From Achromobacter sp. UMC46 (lineage in GTDB: Bacteria > Pseudomonadota > Gammaproteobacteria > Burkholderiales > Burkholderiaceae_B): a DNA stretch of 64,000 nucleotides. A program made the translations under genes and the position numbers. The DNA lies in assembly GCF_014170335.1 (NCBI RefSeq), contig NZ_LZZS01000003.1, forward strand, positions 310,001 through 374,000, in the 5' to 3' direction. Shown here one piece after another: positions 1-8,342 of the stretch (its first letter is position 1; every line of letters begins with the position of its first letter). Under the pieces are notes generated by a model. That model had not been told where the DNA came from. It saw only the letters and a program-made list of their open reading frames with translations, and ran no database searches.

Positions 1-5
1 TGCCG

Positions 6-764
6 TTATGGCTGGGGCGCATAGGTGCCGGCCAGCGCGCCGGCCGCTTCCTGCATGCGCGGCAGCCAGGCCCGCGCGCCGTCGATCGACAACCGGGCGA
101 CCGGCGCGTGCAGGGCCACGGCCGCGATGACGCGGGACCCGTGCAGGATGGGCACGGCCATGCAGACGATGCCCAGCAGGAACTCTTCGCGGTCGAAGCT
201 GGCGCCTTCCTTCTTGATGGCGCGCAATTCCTGCTCTAGCGAGGCCACGTCGCACAAGGTATTGGGCGTATAGCGCGGCAGCGGGGCGGCGGCCAGCAGG
301 CGCGCGCGCGGTTCGCGCCGCATGTGGGCCAGGAACAGCTTGCCGCTGGCCGAACAGTGCAGCGGCACCCGCGAACCGGTCTGCAGGTTCACCCGCAGCG
401 GCCAGGCGGTTTCCACGCGATCCAGATAGATGACTTCGTCGCCGTCCAGCATGGTGCAGTTGCAGGTTTCGCCGATTTCGTCGACCAGGCTGTCCAGGAT
501 GCGGTGGCGTTCGCCGCGCAACGGGGAATTCAGCAGCGTCTCGCGGGCCAGCGCGCTCAGGCGCGGGCCGCTGACATAGCTTTTGCCGGCGGGTTCGCGC
601 AGCAGCATGCCGGCGTCGACCAGTCGCGTCAGGATGCGCAGCACGGACGGCTTGGGCAGGCCGGTGGCGTCGGTCAGGGTGGCCAAGGACACGGGGGTTT
701 CAGAGCGGGCGACCTGTTCCAGCAAGGTCAGCGCGCGCAAAGCGGCGGAGGATTCGTCTTTCAT
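6..764 (-). CDS. IclR family transcriptional regulator
   Basis: This is a 252-residue regulator with the usual IclR layout: an N-terminal winged helix-turn-helix (about residues 8-70, with LTDATGLPKPSVLRILTRL as recognition region) and a C-terminal effector domain (about 80-245). The length is normal for the family. It is transcribed away from xsc across a 161-bp gap, so regulation of the xsc/pta/ABC transcription unit and of itself is the likely role. The effector is unknown. A 13-bp palindrome sits directly before its start codon. TauR further along is a competing candidate for control of xsc. Confidence 0.9.
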   Translation of the reverse strand: MKDESSAALRALTLLEQVARSETPVSLATLTDATGLPKPSVLRILTRLVDAGMLLREPAGKSYVSGPRLSALARETLLNSPLRGERHRILDSLVDEIGETCNCTMLDGDEVIYLDRVETAWPLRVNLQTGSRVPLHCSASGKLFLAHMRREPRARLLAAAPLPRYTPNTLCDVASLEQELRAIKKEGASFDREEFLLGIVCMAVPILHGSRVIAAVALHAPVARLSIDGARAWLPRMQEAAGALAGTYAPQP

Positions 765-766
765 CT

Positions 767-779
767 TTCAATATTTGAA
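767..779. promoter_or_regulatory. Palindrome at the start of the IclR gene
   Basis: TTCAATATTTGAA has perfect 5-bp arms around a 3-base centre and lies 3-15 bases upstream of the IclR start codon, inside the divergent gap shared with xsc. The position suits an autoregulatory operator. That the IclR protein binds it is inference. Confidence 0.35.
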
Positions 780-925
780 GATTCGGCGGCCAACGGCCTA
801 TCGTCGCACGGATTTTGCAGAAAATGAAACGCCATGGGGTGGGACGCGCGGGTTTTCTCCGGCAGTATCGATTCACCCCGGCCACGATGCAACCACACAA
901 GCGCCGGCCTGCCAGGAGAGAGACC

Positions 926-2737
926 ATGAGCAGCAAGCAACACATGACCCCCAGCGAAGCGTTTGTCGAAACGCTGGTCGCGCAGGGCGTCAAAGACGTA
1001 TTCGGCATTGTGGGTTCGGCCTTCATGGACGCGCTGGACCTGTTTCCCGCCGCGGGCATTCGCTTCGTGCCCACGGTGCACGAGCAGGGCGCCGCGCACA
1101 TGGCGGACGGCTATTCCCGCGTGACGGGTCGCCACGGCGTCTGCATCGCGCAGAACGGCCCCGGCATCACCAACTTCGTGACCGGCGTGGCCGCGGCGTA
1201 TTGGGCGCACAGCCCGGTGGTGGCGATCACGCCCGAGACCGGCACCGCCGGCATGGGGCTGGGCGGCTTCCAGGAAACCGAACAACTGCCCATTTTTTCC
1301 CGCATCACCAAGTACCAGGCGCACGTGAACCGTCCTGACCGCATGGCGGAATTCACGGCCAAGGCCTTCGACAACGCGATGGCAGAGCGCGGCCCCACGC
1401 AGCTGAACATCCCACGCGACTACTTCTATGGCGAAATTGACGTGGCCATCCCCGAGGCGCGCCGCATCCGCCGGGGGCCGGGTTCGGAAGAGGACCTGGA
1501 AGCGGCGGCCCGCCTGTTGGCCGAGGCCAAGTTCCCGGTCATCGTGGCCGGCGGCGGCGTGCTGTTCTCGGAAGGCCAGGCCGAATGCGTGGCCCTGGCC
1601 GAATTGCTGGGCGCGCCGGTCGTCACCAGCTATCTGCACAACGACGCGTTCCCCGCCAGCCATCCGCTGTGGTGCGGGCCGCTGGGCTACCAAGGCGCCA
1701 AGGCCGGCATGAAACTGCTGTCGCAGGCCGACGTGGTGCTGGCGCTGGGCACGCGGCTGGGGCCCTTCGGCACCTTGCCGCAGCACGGCCTGGACTATTG
1801 GCCGCAAGGCGCGCGCATCATCCAGGTGGATGCCGACCACCGCATGCTGGGCCTGGTGCGCCCCGTGTCGGTGGGCATCTGCGGCGATGCGCGCCCCGCC
1901 GCGGCCGCGCTGACCGCCAAGCTGACGGACCGCGAGGTGGCCTGCATCCGCACCAAGGCGGCGCGCGGCGACCAGATCGCCTCGCAGAAAGCCGAATGGG
2001 AGAAGGAACTGGACGGCTGGTCGCATGAACGCGACGACTGGAGCCTGGACATCATCGAACAGGGCGGCGGCCGCATGCATCCGCGCCGCATGCTGCGCGA
2101 GCTGGAACGCGCGATGCCCAAGCACGTGATGGTGTCCACCGACATCGGCAACATCTGCTCGGTATCCAACAGTTACCTGCGTTTCGACGAGCCGAACTCC
2201 ATGCTGGCCGCGATGAGCTTCGGCAACTGCGGTTACGCGCTGCCGGCGCTGATCGGCGCCAAGCTGGGGCGCCCCGACCGGCCCGCCGTGGCCTATGTGG
2301 GCGACGGCGCCTGGTGCATGAGCTTCCAGGAATTGCTGACTTGCGTGCGCGAAAAGATCCCGGTGACCGCCGTGGTCTTCCACAACGGGCAGTGGGGGGC
2401 GGAAAAGAAGAACCAGGTGGACTTCTACGGACGCCGCTTCGTGGGCAGCAACCTGATCAACCCGAACTTTTCCGAGCTGGCGCGCGCGATGGGCGCCGAG
2501 GGCATCCGGGTCGAGCACGCCGATCAGGTGGGCGCCGCGTTGCAGGCGGCGTGCAAGGCGCAGTCGGAAGGCAAGACGACGGTGCTGGAGATGATGGTCA
2601 GCCAGGAATTGGGCGACCCCTTCCGGCGCGACGCGCTCAAGCAGCCGCTGCGCCTGCTGGACAAGTACAAGCAGTACGTGAACCAGCCGTTCCATTCGGG
2701 CGAAGTGCCGCTGTCGATCGAACCCGTCAAGGGTTGA
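926..2737 (+). CDS. xsc: Sulfoacetaldehyde acetyltransferase
   Basis: Xsc is a thiamine-diphosphate enzyme that converts sulfoacetaldehyde and phosphate to acetyl phosphate and sulfite, the C-S bond cleaving step of taurine breakdown. The 603-residue product is of family length. The N-terminal TPP pyrimidine-binding domain carries GIVGSAFMDALDLFPAAGI and the VHEQGAAHMADGYSR stretch with the catalytic Glu. The C-terminal TPP domain carries GDGAWCMSFQELLT followed by FHNGQWG. I chose the ATG preceded by AGGAGAG; an upstream in-frame extension would run through the promoter. pta follows 81 bases downstream, as in many sulfonate degraders. Cytoplasmic. Confidence 0.95.
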   Translation: MSSKQHMTPSEAFVETLVAQGVKDVFGIVGSAFMDALDLFPAAGIRFVPTVHEQGAAHMADGYSRVTGRHGVCIAQNGPGITNFVTGVAAAYWAHSPVVAITPETGTAGMGLGGFQETEQLPIFSRITKYQAHVNRPDRMAEFTAKAFDNAMAERGPTQLNIPRDYFYGEIDVAIPEARRIRRGPGSEEDLEAAARLLAEAKFPVIVAGGGVLFSEGQAECVALAELLGAPVVTSYLHNDAFPASHPLWCGPLGYQGAKAGMKLLSQADVVLALGTRLGPFGTLPQHGLDYWPQGARIIQVDADHRMLGLVRPVSVGICGDARPAAAALTAKLTDREVACIRTKAARGDQIASQKAEWEKELDGWSHERDDWSLDIIEQGGGRMHPRRMLRELERAMPKHVMVSTDIGNICSVSNSYLRFDEPNSMLAAMSFGNCGYALPALIGAKLGRPDRPAVAYVGDGAWCMSFQELLTCVREKIPVTAVVFHNGQWGAEKKNQVDFYGRRFVGSNLINPNFSELARAMGAEGIRVEHADQVGAALQAACKAQSEGKTTVLEMMVSQELGDPFRRDALKQPLRLLDKYKQYVNQPFHSGEVPLSIEPVKG

Positions 2738-2742
2738 CCGAA

Positions 2743-2774
2743 GCGTGCGGCGCGGCAGGCGCCGCGCCGCACGC
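2743..2774 (+). other. Perfect 14-bp GC-rich hairpin between xsc and pta
   Basis: Arms GCGTGCGGCGCGGC and GCCGCGCCGCACGC are exact reverse complements around a 4-base loop, starting six bases after the xsc stop codon. No T-run follows, so it is not a classical intrinsic terminator. It may protect the 3' end of xsc mRNA or reduce read-through into pta (inference). Confidence 0.6.
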
Positions 2775-2818
2775 CTCCCATTTGACCTTGCGGACATCCG
2801 CGGCAGGAGCACGTATCC

Positions 2819-3757
2819 ATGGCAATCGACCGGTTGTTCGAACCCCTGCGCGATGCAGCGCTTTCGGCCGGGCGGCAGCGCACTGCGGTGGCCTACCCGC
2901 TGTGTCCGTCGAGCCTGGGCGCGGCGATCCAGGCCCGGGACGCCGGCTACATCGAGCCCGTGCTGGTGGGGCCGGCGCGCCGCATCGCGGCCTTGCTGGC
3001 CGAGCTGGGCGTGAGCCCCGGCGGGCTGGAGATCGTGGACACCCCGGACGACGAGAAGCTGGCTGCGCGCACCGCCGCCGCCTTGGCGCGCGATGGTGCA
3101 GCCAGCATGTTGATGAAAGGCAGCCTGCACACGGACCACTTCATGTCGGCCGTGGTGGCGCGCGAATCCGGGCTGCGCACCGGACGCCGCATCAGCCACG
3201 CTTTCGTCATGGCGGTGGCTGCGTATCCCAAGCTGTTCATCCTGACGGACGCGGCCGTCAACATCGCGCCTACCCTGCAGGAAAAGGCGGACATCGCCCA
3301 GAACGCCATTGATCTGGCGCGGGCGCTGGGCGTGCCGCGTCCGAAGCTCGCCGTGCTGTGCGCCACCGAATCCGTCAATCCGGCGATGCCGGCCACGCTG
3401 GACGCCGCCGCGCTGTCGAAGATGGCCGACCGCCAGCAGATCCGCGGCGGTGACATCGACGGGCCGCTGGCGTTCGACAACGCGATCTCGCGCGACGCGG
3501 CGGCGCAGAAGGGCATTGTGTCGCGCGTGGCCGGCGATGCGGACATCCTGCTGGTGCCGGACATCGAAGCGGGCAACATGCTCTACAAGGAACTGACCTG
3601 GCTGGCGGGGGCGGGCACGGCGGGGCTGGTGCTGGGCACCCGCGTGCCGGTGCTGCTGACCAGCCGGTCGGATTCCATGGACGCGCGGGTCAACAGCTGC
3701 GCGGTCGCCGTGCTGCTTGCGCGCGCGTCGGCCGCGGACCCGGTCAGCCTGCCTTGA
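2819..3757 (+). CDS. pta: Phosphate acetyltransferase
   Basis: This is a 312-residue protein of the PTA/PTB family, the short single-domain form lacking the N-terminal DRTGG region of E. coli Pta. It would transfer the acetyl group of acetyl phosphate made by Xsc to CoA. Typical family stretches are LMKGSLHTDHFMSAV near residue 100, HAFVMAVAAYPKLFILTDAA near 135, and the C-terminal VPDIEAGNMLYKELTWLAGA. The GGCAGGAGC motif precedes the ATG. The xsc-pta pairing supports the sulfonate-pathway assignment. Phosphotransbutyrylase activity is the main alternative but less likely here. Confidence 0.92.
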   Translation: MAIDRLFEPLRDAALSAGRQRTAVAYPLCPSSLGAAIQARDAGYIEPVLVGPARRIAALLAELGVSPGGLEIVDTPDDEKLAARTAAALARDGAASMLMKGSLHTDHFMSAVVARESGLRTGRRISHAFVMAVAAYPKLFILTDAAVNIAPTLQEKADIAQNAIDLARALGVPRPKLAVLCATESVNPAMPATLDAAALSKMADRQQIRGGDIDGPLAFDNAISRDAAAQKGIVSRVAGDADILLVPDIEAGNMLYKELTWLAGAGTAGLVLGTRVPVLLTSRSDSMDARVNSCAVAVLLARASAADPVSLP

Positions 3758-3797
3758 TTTTTCCCGCTCCGGCGCTGGCACCAAAGACTCCGGCTGT

Positions 3798-3820
3798 TTG
3801 GTACTAAGGCCTGGTCCATG
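3798..3820 (+). promoter_or_regulatory. Candidate TauR-type direct repeat before the ABC transporter genes
   Basis: TTGGTACTAA and CTGGTCCATG lie 13 bases apart between pta and the substrate-binding protein gene. Similar YTGG-NNC elements occur upstream of tauA. From memory, Rhodobacter TauR recognises direct repeats close to CTGGACYTAA, so these are candidate sites for the MocR-type regulator of this locus. Inference only. Confidence 0.3.
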
Positions 3821-3853
3821 GGATGGCTACGCTAGTGCGAAAGCCATCCCATG
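3817..3853 (+). repeat. Perfect 12-bp inverted repeat upstream of the substrate-binding protein gene
   Basis: CATGGGATGGCT and AGCCATCCCATG are exact reverse complements separated by 13 bases. The right arm contains an alternative ATG for the downstream gene. It could be an operator or an mRNA hairpin limiting read-through from xsc-pta. A related CCATGGGGTGGGA occurs upstream of xsc at about 832-844, which may mean a shared regulator site. Confidence 0.5.
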
Positions 3854-3889
3854 AATGGCTCGGGTAGCAAACACATCAAGGGAAAAATC

Positions 3890-5467
3890 ATGCGCAGCGC
3901 ACGACAAGGCATTGCAACGATTCTGGCGGTGATGGCGATGGCGGGCGGGGCCGTGGCCGCGGACGCGCCCAAACCCGGCGGCACGCTGGTGGTGGGATCG
4001 ACGCAGGTGCCGCGGCACCTGAACGGCGCGGTGCAATCGGGCACCGCGACCGCGTTGCCCAGCGCCCAGCTCTTCGCCAGTCCGCTGCGCTACGACGCCG
4101 ACTGGAAGCCGCAACCCTATCTGGCCGAGTCGTGGGAGCTGGCCCCTGACGGCAAATCCCTGACGCTGCATTTGCGCAAGGACGCCTTGTTCCATGACGG
4201 CAAGCCCGTCACGTCCGCGGACGTCGCCTTTTCCGTCATGACGGTCAAGAACAACCACCCGTTCCAGACCATGTTCGCGCCCGTGCAGTCGGTCGAAACC
4301 CCCGACCCCTACACGGCCATTCTGCGGATGAGCCAGCCGCACCCGGCGATTCTTCTCGCCTTGTCTCCGGCCCTGATGCCGGTGTTGCCCAAGCACATCT
4401 ACGACGACGGGCAGGACATCAAGAGCCATCCGCGGAATTCGGCCGATGTGGTCGGGTCCGGCCCGTTCAAGTTCAAGGAATTCAAGCCCGGGCAGGAGAT
4501 CGTGCTGGAACGCTTCGACAAGTTCTTCCTGCCGGGCAAGCCGTATCTTGACCGGATCGTGGTGAAGATCAATCCGGACGCCACCAACCTGCTGATCGGG
4601 CTTGAGCGCGGGGACATCGGGGCGCTGCCCTTCATGACCGAGCCGACCATCCTGCGCCGCGCCAAGGACAACCCCGCCATCGCCATGACCAACCGCGGCT
4701 ACGAGGGCATCGGCGCGCTGAGCTGGCTGGCCTTCAACACGGCGCGCAAACCGTTGAACGATGTGCGCGTGCGCCAGGCGATCGCGTACGCGACCGACAA
4801 GGGCTTCATCACGAAGGCGTTGAACGCCGGCTTCGCGAAGCCGGCCGACGGCCCCATCGTCGGCACCAGCCCCTTCGCGACGCCCGACGTGAAGAAGTAC
4901 CCGCTGGACCTGAAGAAATCCGAGCAGTTGCTGGACGAGGCGGGCTTCAAGAAGGACGCCAAGGGCGAACGCATGACGCTGACCGTCGATTACATGCCCG
5001 GCTCGGACGTGCAGGGCAAGAACGTGGCGGAATATCTGCGCAGCCAGCTGAAGAAAGTGGGCATCGCGGTGCAGGTCCGCGCTTCGCCCGATTTCCCGAC
5101 CTGGGCCAAGCGCATCGCCAGCCATGATTTCGACATGACGACGGACATCGTCTTCAACTGGGGCGACCCGGTGATCGGCGTGCACCGCACCTATTTGTCC
5201 AGCAACATCCGCGACATCATCTGGACCAACACGCAGTCCTATTCCAACCCGAAGGTCGACGCGTTGCTGGCGCAGGCGGGCATGGAGACCGACACGGAAA
5301 AGCGCCGCGCGCAGTACGCCGAGTTCCAGCGCCTGGTGACCGAGGACGTGCCGATCGATTTCCTGACGGTCATCCCGTACCACACTCTGACGTCGAAGAA
5401 GGTGCATGGCATGCCCGCTGGGATCTGGGGCATGCTGTCGCCGCTGGACGACGTCTACCTGCAATAA
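3890..5467 (+). CDS. ABC transporter substrate-binding protein, peptide/opine type (SBP_bac_5)
   Basis: This is the extracytoplasmic receptor of a DppA/OppA-like importer, about 525 residues after its signal peptide start. The N-terminus MRSARQGIATILAVMAMAGG followed by AVAADAPKPGG is a typical Sec signal. Family landmarks are the AESWELAPDGKSLTLHLRKD region and FHDGKPVTSADVAFS. An ATG 39 bases upstream is in frame but lies inside an inverted repeat and would spoil the signal peptide, so I prefer the later start. Ligand unknown; its place inside taurine genes suggests a taurine-containing peptide or amide (inference). Confidence 0.88.
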   Translation: MRSARQGIATILAVMAMAGGAVAADAPKPGGTLVVGSTQVPRHLNGAVQSGTATALPSAQLFASPLRYDADWKPQPYLAESWELAPDGKSLTLHLRKDALFHDGKPVTSADVAFSVMTVKNNHPFQTMFAPVQSVETPDPYTAILRMSQPHPAILLALSPALMPVLPKHIYDDGQDIKSHPRNSADVVGSGPFKFKEFKPGQEIVLERFDKFFLPGKPYLDRIVVKINPDATNLLIGLERGDIGALPFMTEPTILRRAKDNPAIAMTNRGYEGIGALSWLAFNTARKPLNDVRVRQAIAYATDKGFITKALNAGFAKPADGPIVGTSPFATPDVKKYPLDLKKSEQLLDEAGFKKDAKGERMTLTVDYMPGSDVQGKNVAEYLRSQLKKVGIAVQVRASPDFPTWAKRIASHDFDMTTDIVFNWGDPVIGVHRTYLSSNIRDIIWTNTQSYSNPKVDALLAQAGMETDTEKRRAQYAEFQRLVTEDVPIDFLTVIPYHTLTSKKVHGMPAGIWGMLSPLDDVYLQ

Positions 5468-5479
5468 GGCGGAGCCGCC

Positions 5480-6448
5480 ATGCTGCGTTTTCTCTTGCGC
5501 CGTCTTGCCTACGCGGGGTTGCTGCTGTTGGCCGTGGTGACGCTGAATTTCCTGCTGATCCACATCTCGCCGGGCGATCCCGTCGAGACCATCGCCGGCT
5601 CCATGGGCGGCATCAGCGAAGAACTGCGTGCGCAGCTGCGCACGCAGTACGGGCTGGACAAGCCCTTCCTGGTGCAGCTGGGCCTGTACCTGTCGCAAGT
5701 GCTGCGCGGGGACCTGGGCTATTCGTATTTCTTCAACGTGCCGGTCGCGCAACTGATCTGGGAGCGCGTGCCCGCCACGCTGCTGCTGGTGGTGACGTCG
5801 GTGTTCAGCGCCTTCGTCACGGGCACGCTGCTGGGCACGCTGGCCGCCAGGAAGCCGAACGGGCCGCTGTCGCAGGGCATCACGCTGCTGTCGGTGGTGG
5901 GCTATTCGGCACCGGTGTTCTGGACGGGCATCATCCTGATCATCCTGTTCGCCTCCGCGTTGCCGATCTTTCCGGTGTCCGACATGCGGTCGGCGGGCGG
6001 CCCGCAGGACGGCTGGCCGGGCGTGCTGGACGTGCTGCACCACCTGGTGCTGCCGGCGTTCACGTTGGCGTTCGTCTACCTGGCGCAGTACAGCCGCCTG
6101 GCGCGCGCCAGCGTCATGGAAGCGTTGTCGGCCGATTACATCCGCACGGCGCGCGCCAAAGGGCTGCCCGAACGGACGGTCCTGTACAAGCACGCCTTGC
6201 GCAACGGCGTGCTGCCGGTGGTGACGATGCTGGGCCTGCAATTCGGCAACGTGCTGGCCGGCGCCATCCTGGTCGAGACGGTCTTCAATTGGCCCGGGCT
6301 GGGGCGGCTGGCGTTCGACTCAGTGCTGCGGCGCGACTACCCGACACTGCTGGGCATCCTCCTGTTCGCCTCGTTGCTGGTCGTGGTGATGAACCAGCTA
6401 ACCGATCTGGCCTACCGCCTGATCGATCCCAGGATCAAGACATCATGA
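5480..6448 (+). CDS. ABC transporter permease, DppB type
   Basis: This 322-residue inner-membrane permease of the dipeptide/nickel/opine class has about six hydrophobic segments. It opens with MLRFLLRRLAYAGLLLLAVV and has the family pattern HISPGDPVETIAGSMGG. The cytoplasmic EAA-type loop that contacts the ATPases is visible as DYIRTARAKGLPERTVLYKH followed by ALRNG. AAGGCGGAG precedes the ATG, 12 bases after the substrate-binding protein gene. The next permease gene overlaps by ATGA, which indicates translational coupling. Confidence 0.92.
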   Translation: MLRFLLRRLAYAGLLLLAVVTLNFLLIHISPGDPVETIAGSMGGISEELRAQLRTQYGLDKPFLVQLGLYLSQVLRGDLGYSYFFNVPVAQLIWERVPATLLLVVTSVFSAFVTGTLLGTLAARKPNGPLSQGITLLSVVGYSAPVFWTGIILIILFASALPIFPVSDMRSAGGPQDGWPGVLDVLHHLVLPAFTLAFVYLAQYSRLARASVMEALSADYIRTARAKGLPERTVLYKHALRNGVLPVVTMLGLQFGNVLAGAILVETVFNWPGLGRLAFDSVLRRDYPTLLGILLFASLLVVVMNQLTDLAYRLIDPRIKTS

Positions 6449-7347
6449 GCCAAGCGCCTTCCGCGATTCCCCTTGCCGCCGTGGCGGCCACGGCCTCGCG
6501 CGCCCCGGCGCGGCAGTCGTACGAGGCCTTGCGGGTGTTCGCCCGCAATCCGTCGGCGGTCTTCGGCGTGCTGCTGTTGACCGCCATTCTGGCGGTGACG
6601 ATCTTCGGCCCGATGCTGATGCAGGCGGACCCGTTTGAAATCGTCAGCGCGCCCATGGAGCCGCCCGGCGGCGACATGCTGCTGGGAACCGACTATCTGG
6701 GCCGCGACGTGCTGACCGGCATGGTCTATGGCGGCCGCGCGACCCTGCGGGTAGGCGTGGTGGCGGCGGTGCTGTCCATGGCTATCGGCCTGACGGTTGG
6801 CGCGTTGGCCGGCTACTACGGCGGCTGGGTCGACGAGACCCTGATGCGCATCACCGAATTCTTCCAGGTGCTGCCCACCTTGCTCTTCGCGATGGTGCTG
6901 GTGACGCTGTTCACGCCGTCGCTCGCGACCATCGCGGTGGCGATCGGCGTGGTCAGCTGGACCGGCACCGCGCGGCTGGCGCGGGGCGAATTCCTGCGTT
7001 TGAAACGGCGCGAGTACGTGCTGGCCGAACGCGTGATCGGCGCGGGCGACGCGCGCATCATCTGGCGGGTGATCCTGCCCAATGCGCTGGCGCCGCTGAT
7101 CGTGTCGGCCACGTTGGCCATCGGCACGGCGATCCTGTTCGAGGCCGGCCTGTCGTTCCTCGGGCTGGGCGATCCCAACATCATGAGCTGGGGCCTGATG
7201 ATCGGCAGCAACCGCCCGTACATCCTGACGGCATGGTGGGCCGTGACGCTGCCCGGCGCGGCCATCTTCCTGACCGTGCTGGCCGTCAGCCTGATCGGCG
7301 ACGGGCTGAACGACGCGTTGAATCCGACGTCGCGGGGCCGGTCATGA
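6445..7347 (+). CDS. ABC transporter permease, DppC type
   Basis: This is a 300-residue second permease with the DppC/OppC N-terminal domain (YEALRVFARNPSAVFGVLLL) followed by a BPD transport domain. The family motif LLGTDYLGRDVLTGMVYGGR is near residue 78. The EAA loop reads REYVLAERVIGAGDARIIWR then VILPNALAPL. I chose the ATG overlapping the stop codon of the previous gene. It should pair with the DppB-type subunit in the inner membrane. Confidence 0.92.
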   Translation: MSQAPSAIPLAAVAATASRAPARQSYEALRVFARNPSAVFGVLLLTAILAVTIFGPMLMQADPFEIVSAPMEPPGGDMLLGTDYLGRDVLTGMVYGGRATLRVGVVAAVLSMAIGLTVGALAGYYGGWVDETLMRITEFFQVLPTLLFAMVLVTLFTPSLATIAVAIGVVSWTGTARLARGEFLRLKRREYVLAERVIGAGDARIIWRVILPNALAPLIVSATLAIGTAILFEAGLSFLGLGDPNIMSWGLMIGSNRPYILTAWWAVTLPGAAIFLTVLAVSLIGDGLNDALNPTSRGRS

Positions 7348-8342
7348 ACGACCGCCTGCAAGTCCCCGTCCTGGAAGTCGAGTCGCTCAGCCTGGAGTTC
7401 CGCTCCCGCGGCCGCGTGGCCGAAGTACTGAGCGAAGTCAGTTTCGAACTGCGCGCCGGCGAGACTCTGTGCCTGGTTGGCGAGTCCGGTTGCGGCAAGA
7501 GCATGACGGCGCTTGCCGTCATGCGGCTGATCCCGGCGCTGGGCCGGATCGGCGCCGGCCGCGTCCGCCTGTCGGGCGTGGATCTGGCGCTGCACGACGA
7601 CGAGGCCATGCGGCGGGTGCGCGGCAACAAGATCTCGATGATCTTCCAGGAACCCATGACCGCCTTGAACCCCGTGTATACGGTCGGGGACCAGATCGCG
7701 GAGCCTCTGCGGCTGCACCAGGGGCTTGGCAAGTCGCAAGCCCGGGCGCGCGCCATCGACATGTTGAAGTCGGTGGGCATCCCGGTGCCCGAGCGACGCG
7801 TGGACGACTATCCGCATCAGATGTCCGGCGGCATGCGCCAACGGGTGATGATCGCCATCGCGCTGGCGTGCGACCCGGACGTGCTGATCGCCGACGAGCC
7901 GACGACCGCGCTGGACGTCACCGTGCAGGCGCAGATATTCGACCTGCTGCGCGAGCAGCAGGCGCGGCGCGGCACGGCGGTGCTGCTCATCACGCACGAC
8001 ATGGGCGCGGTGTCCGAAATGGCCGATCGCGTCGTCGTGATGTATGGCGGAAGGGTGGTGGAGCAGGGCGGCGTGCGGCAGATCCTGTCGCATCCCCGCC
8101 ATCCCTACACGCAGGGGCTGATCGCCTGCCTGCCCGAACTGGACCGCGAGCCCGACGATATCCGCCCCGACTTGCCCGAGATCCCCGGTGTGGTGCCGTC
8201 GGTGTGGGACCGTGGCGCGGGATGCCCCTTTCTGGACCGCTGCAGTCAGTCGCTTGCGCGGTGCCGCAGCGAATTTCCGCCGTTGGCGCACGTGGCCGAA
8301 GGCCAGGACGTGGCCTGTTGGCTCTATCAGGAGGCCGCATGA
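7344..8342 (+). CDS. ABC transporter ATP-binding protein, DppD type
   Basis: This 332-residue ATPase has Walker A GESGCGKS, signature [15 protein letters not shown], Walker [13 protein letters not shown] and H-loop LLITHDMG. The C-terminal oligopeptide extension ([14 protein letters not shown]) has several cysteines ([14 protein letters not shown]), as in DppD-type subunits reported to hold an iron-sulfur cluster. It overlaps the DppC-type gene by ATGA and is likewise overlapped by its partner ATPase. Confidence 0.92.
   Translation: MNDRLQVPVLEVESLSLEFRSRGRVAEVLSEVSFELRAGETLCLVGESGCGKSMTALAVMRLIPALGRIGAGRVRLSGVDLALHDDEAMRRVRGNKISMIFQEPMTALNPVYTVGDQIAEPLRLHQGLGKSQARARAIDMLKSVGIPVPERRVDDYPHQMSGGMRQRVMIAIALACDPDVLIADEPTTALDVTVQAQIFDLLREQQARRGTAVLLITHDMGAVSEMADRVVVMYGGRVVEQGGVRQILSHPRHPYTQGLIACLPELDREPDDIRPDLPEIPGVVPSVWDRGAGCPFLDRCSQSLARCRSEFPPLAHVAEGQDVACWLYQEAA

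Noticed and set aside
761-3784. Very long open frame of about 1000 codons on the minus strand opposite xsc-pta
   Set aside because: Composition (Arg, His, Gln, Gly-rich, no domain) is that of a GC-rich antisense shadow; xsc and pta on the plus strand have clear families.
3827-6241. About 800-codon open frame opposite the substrate-binding protein and permease genes
   Set aside because: Same shadow composition, no recognisable domain, and conserved genes lie on the other strand.
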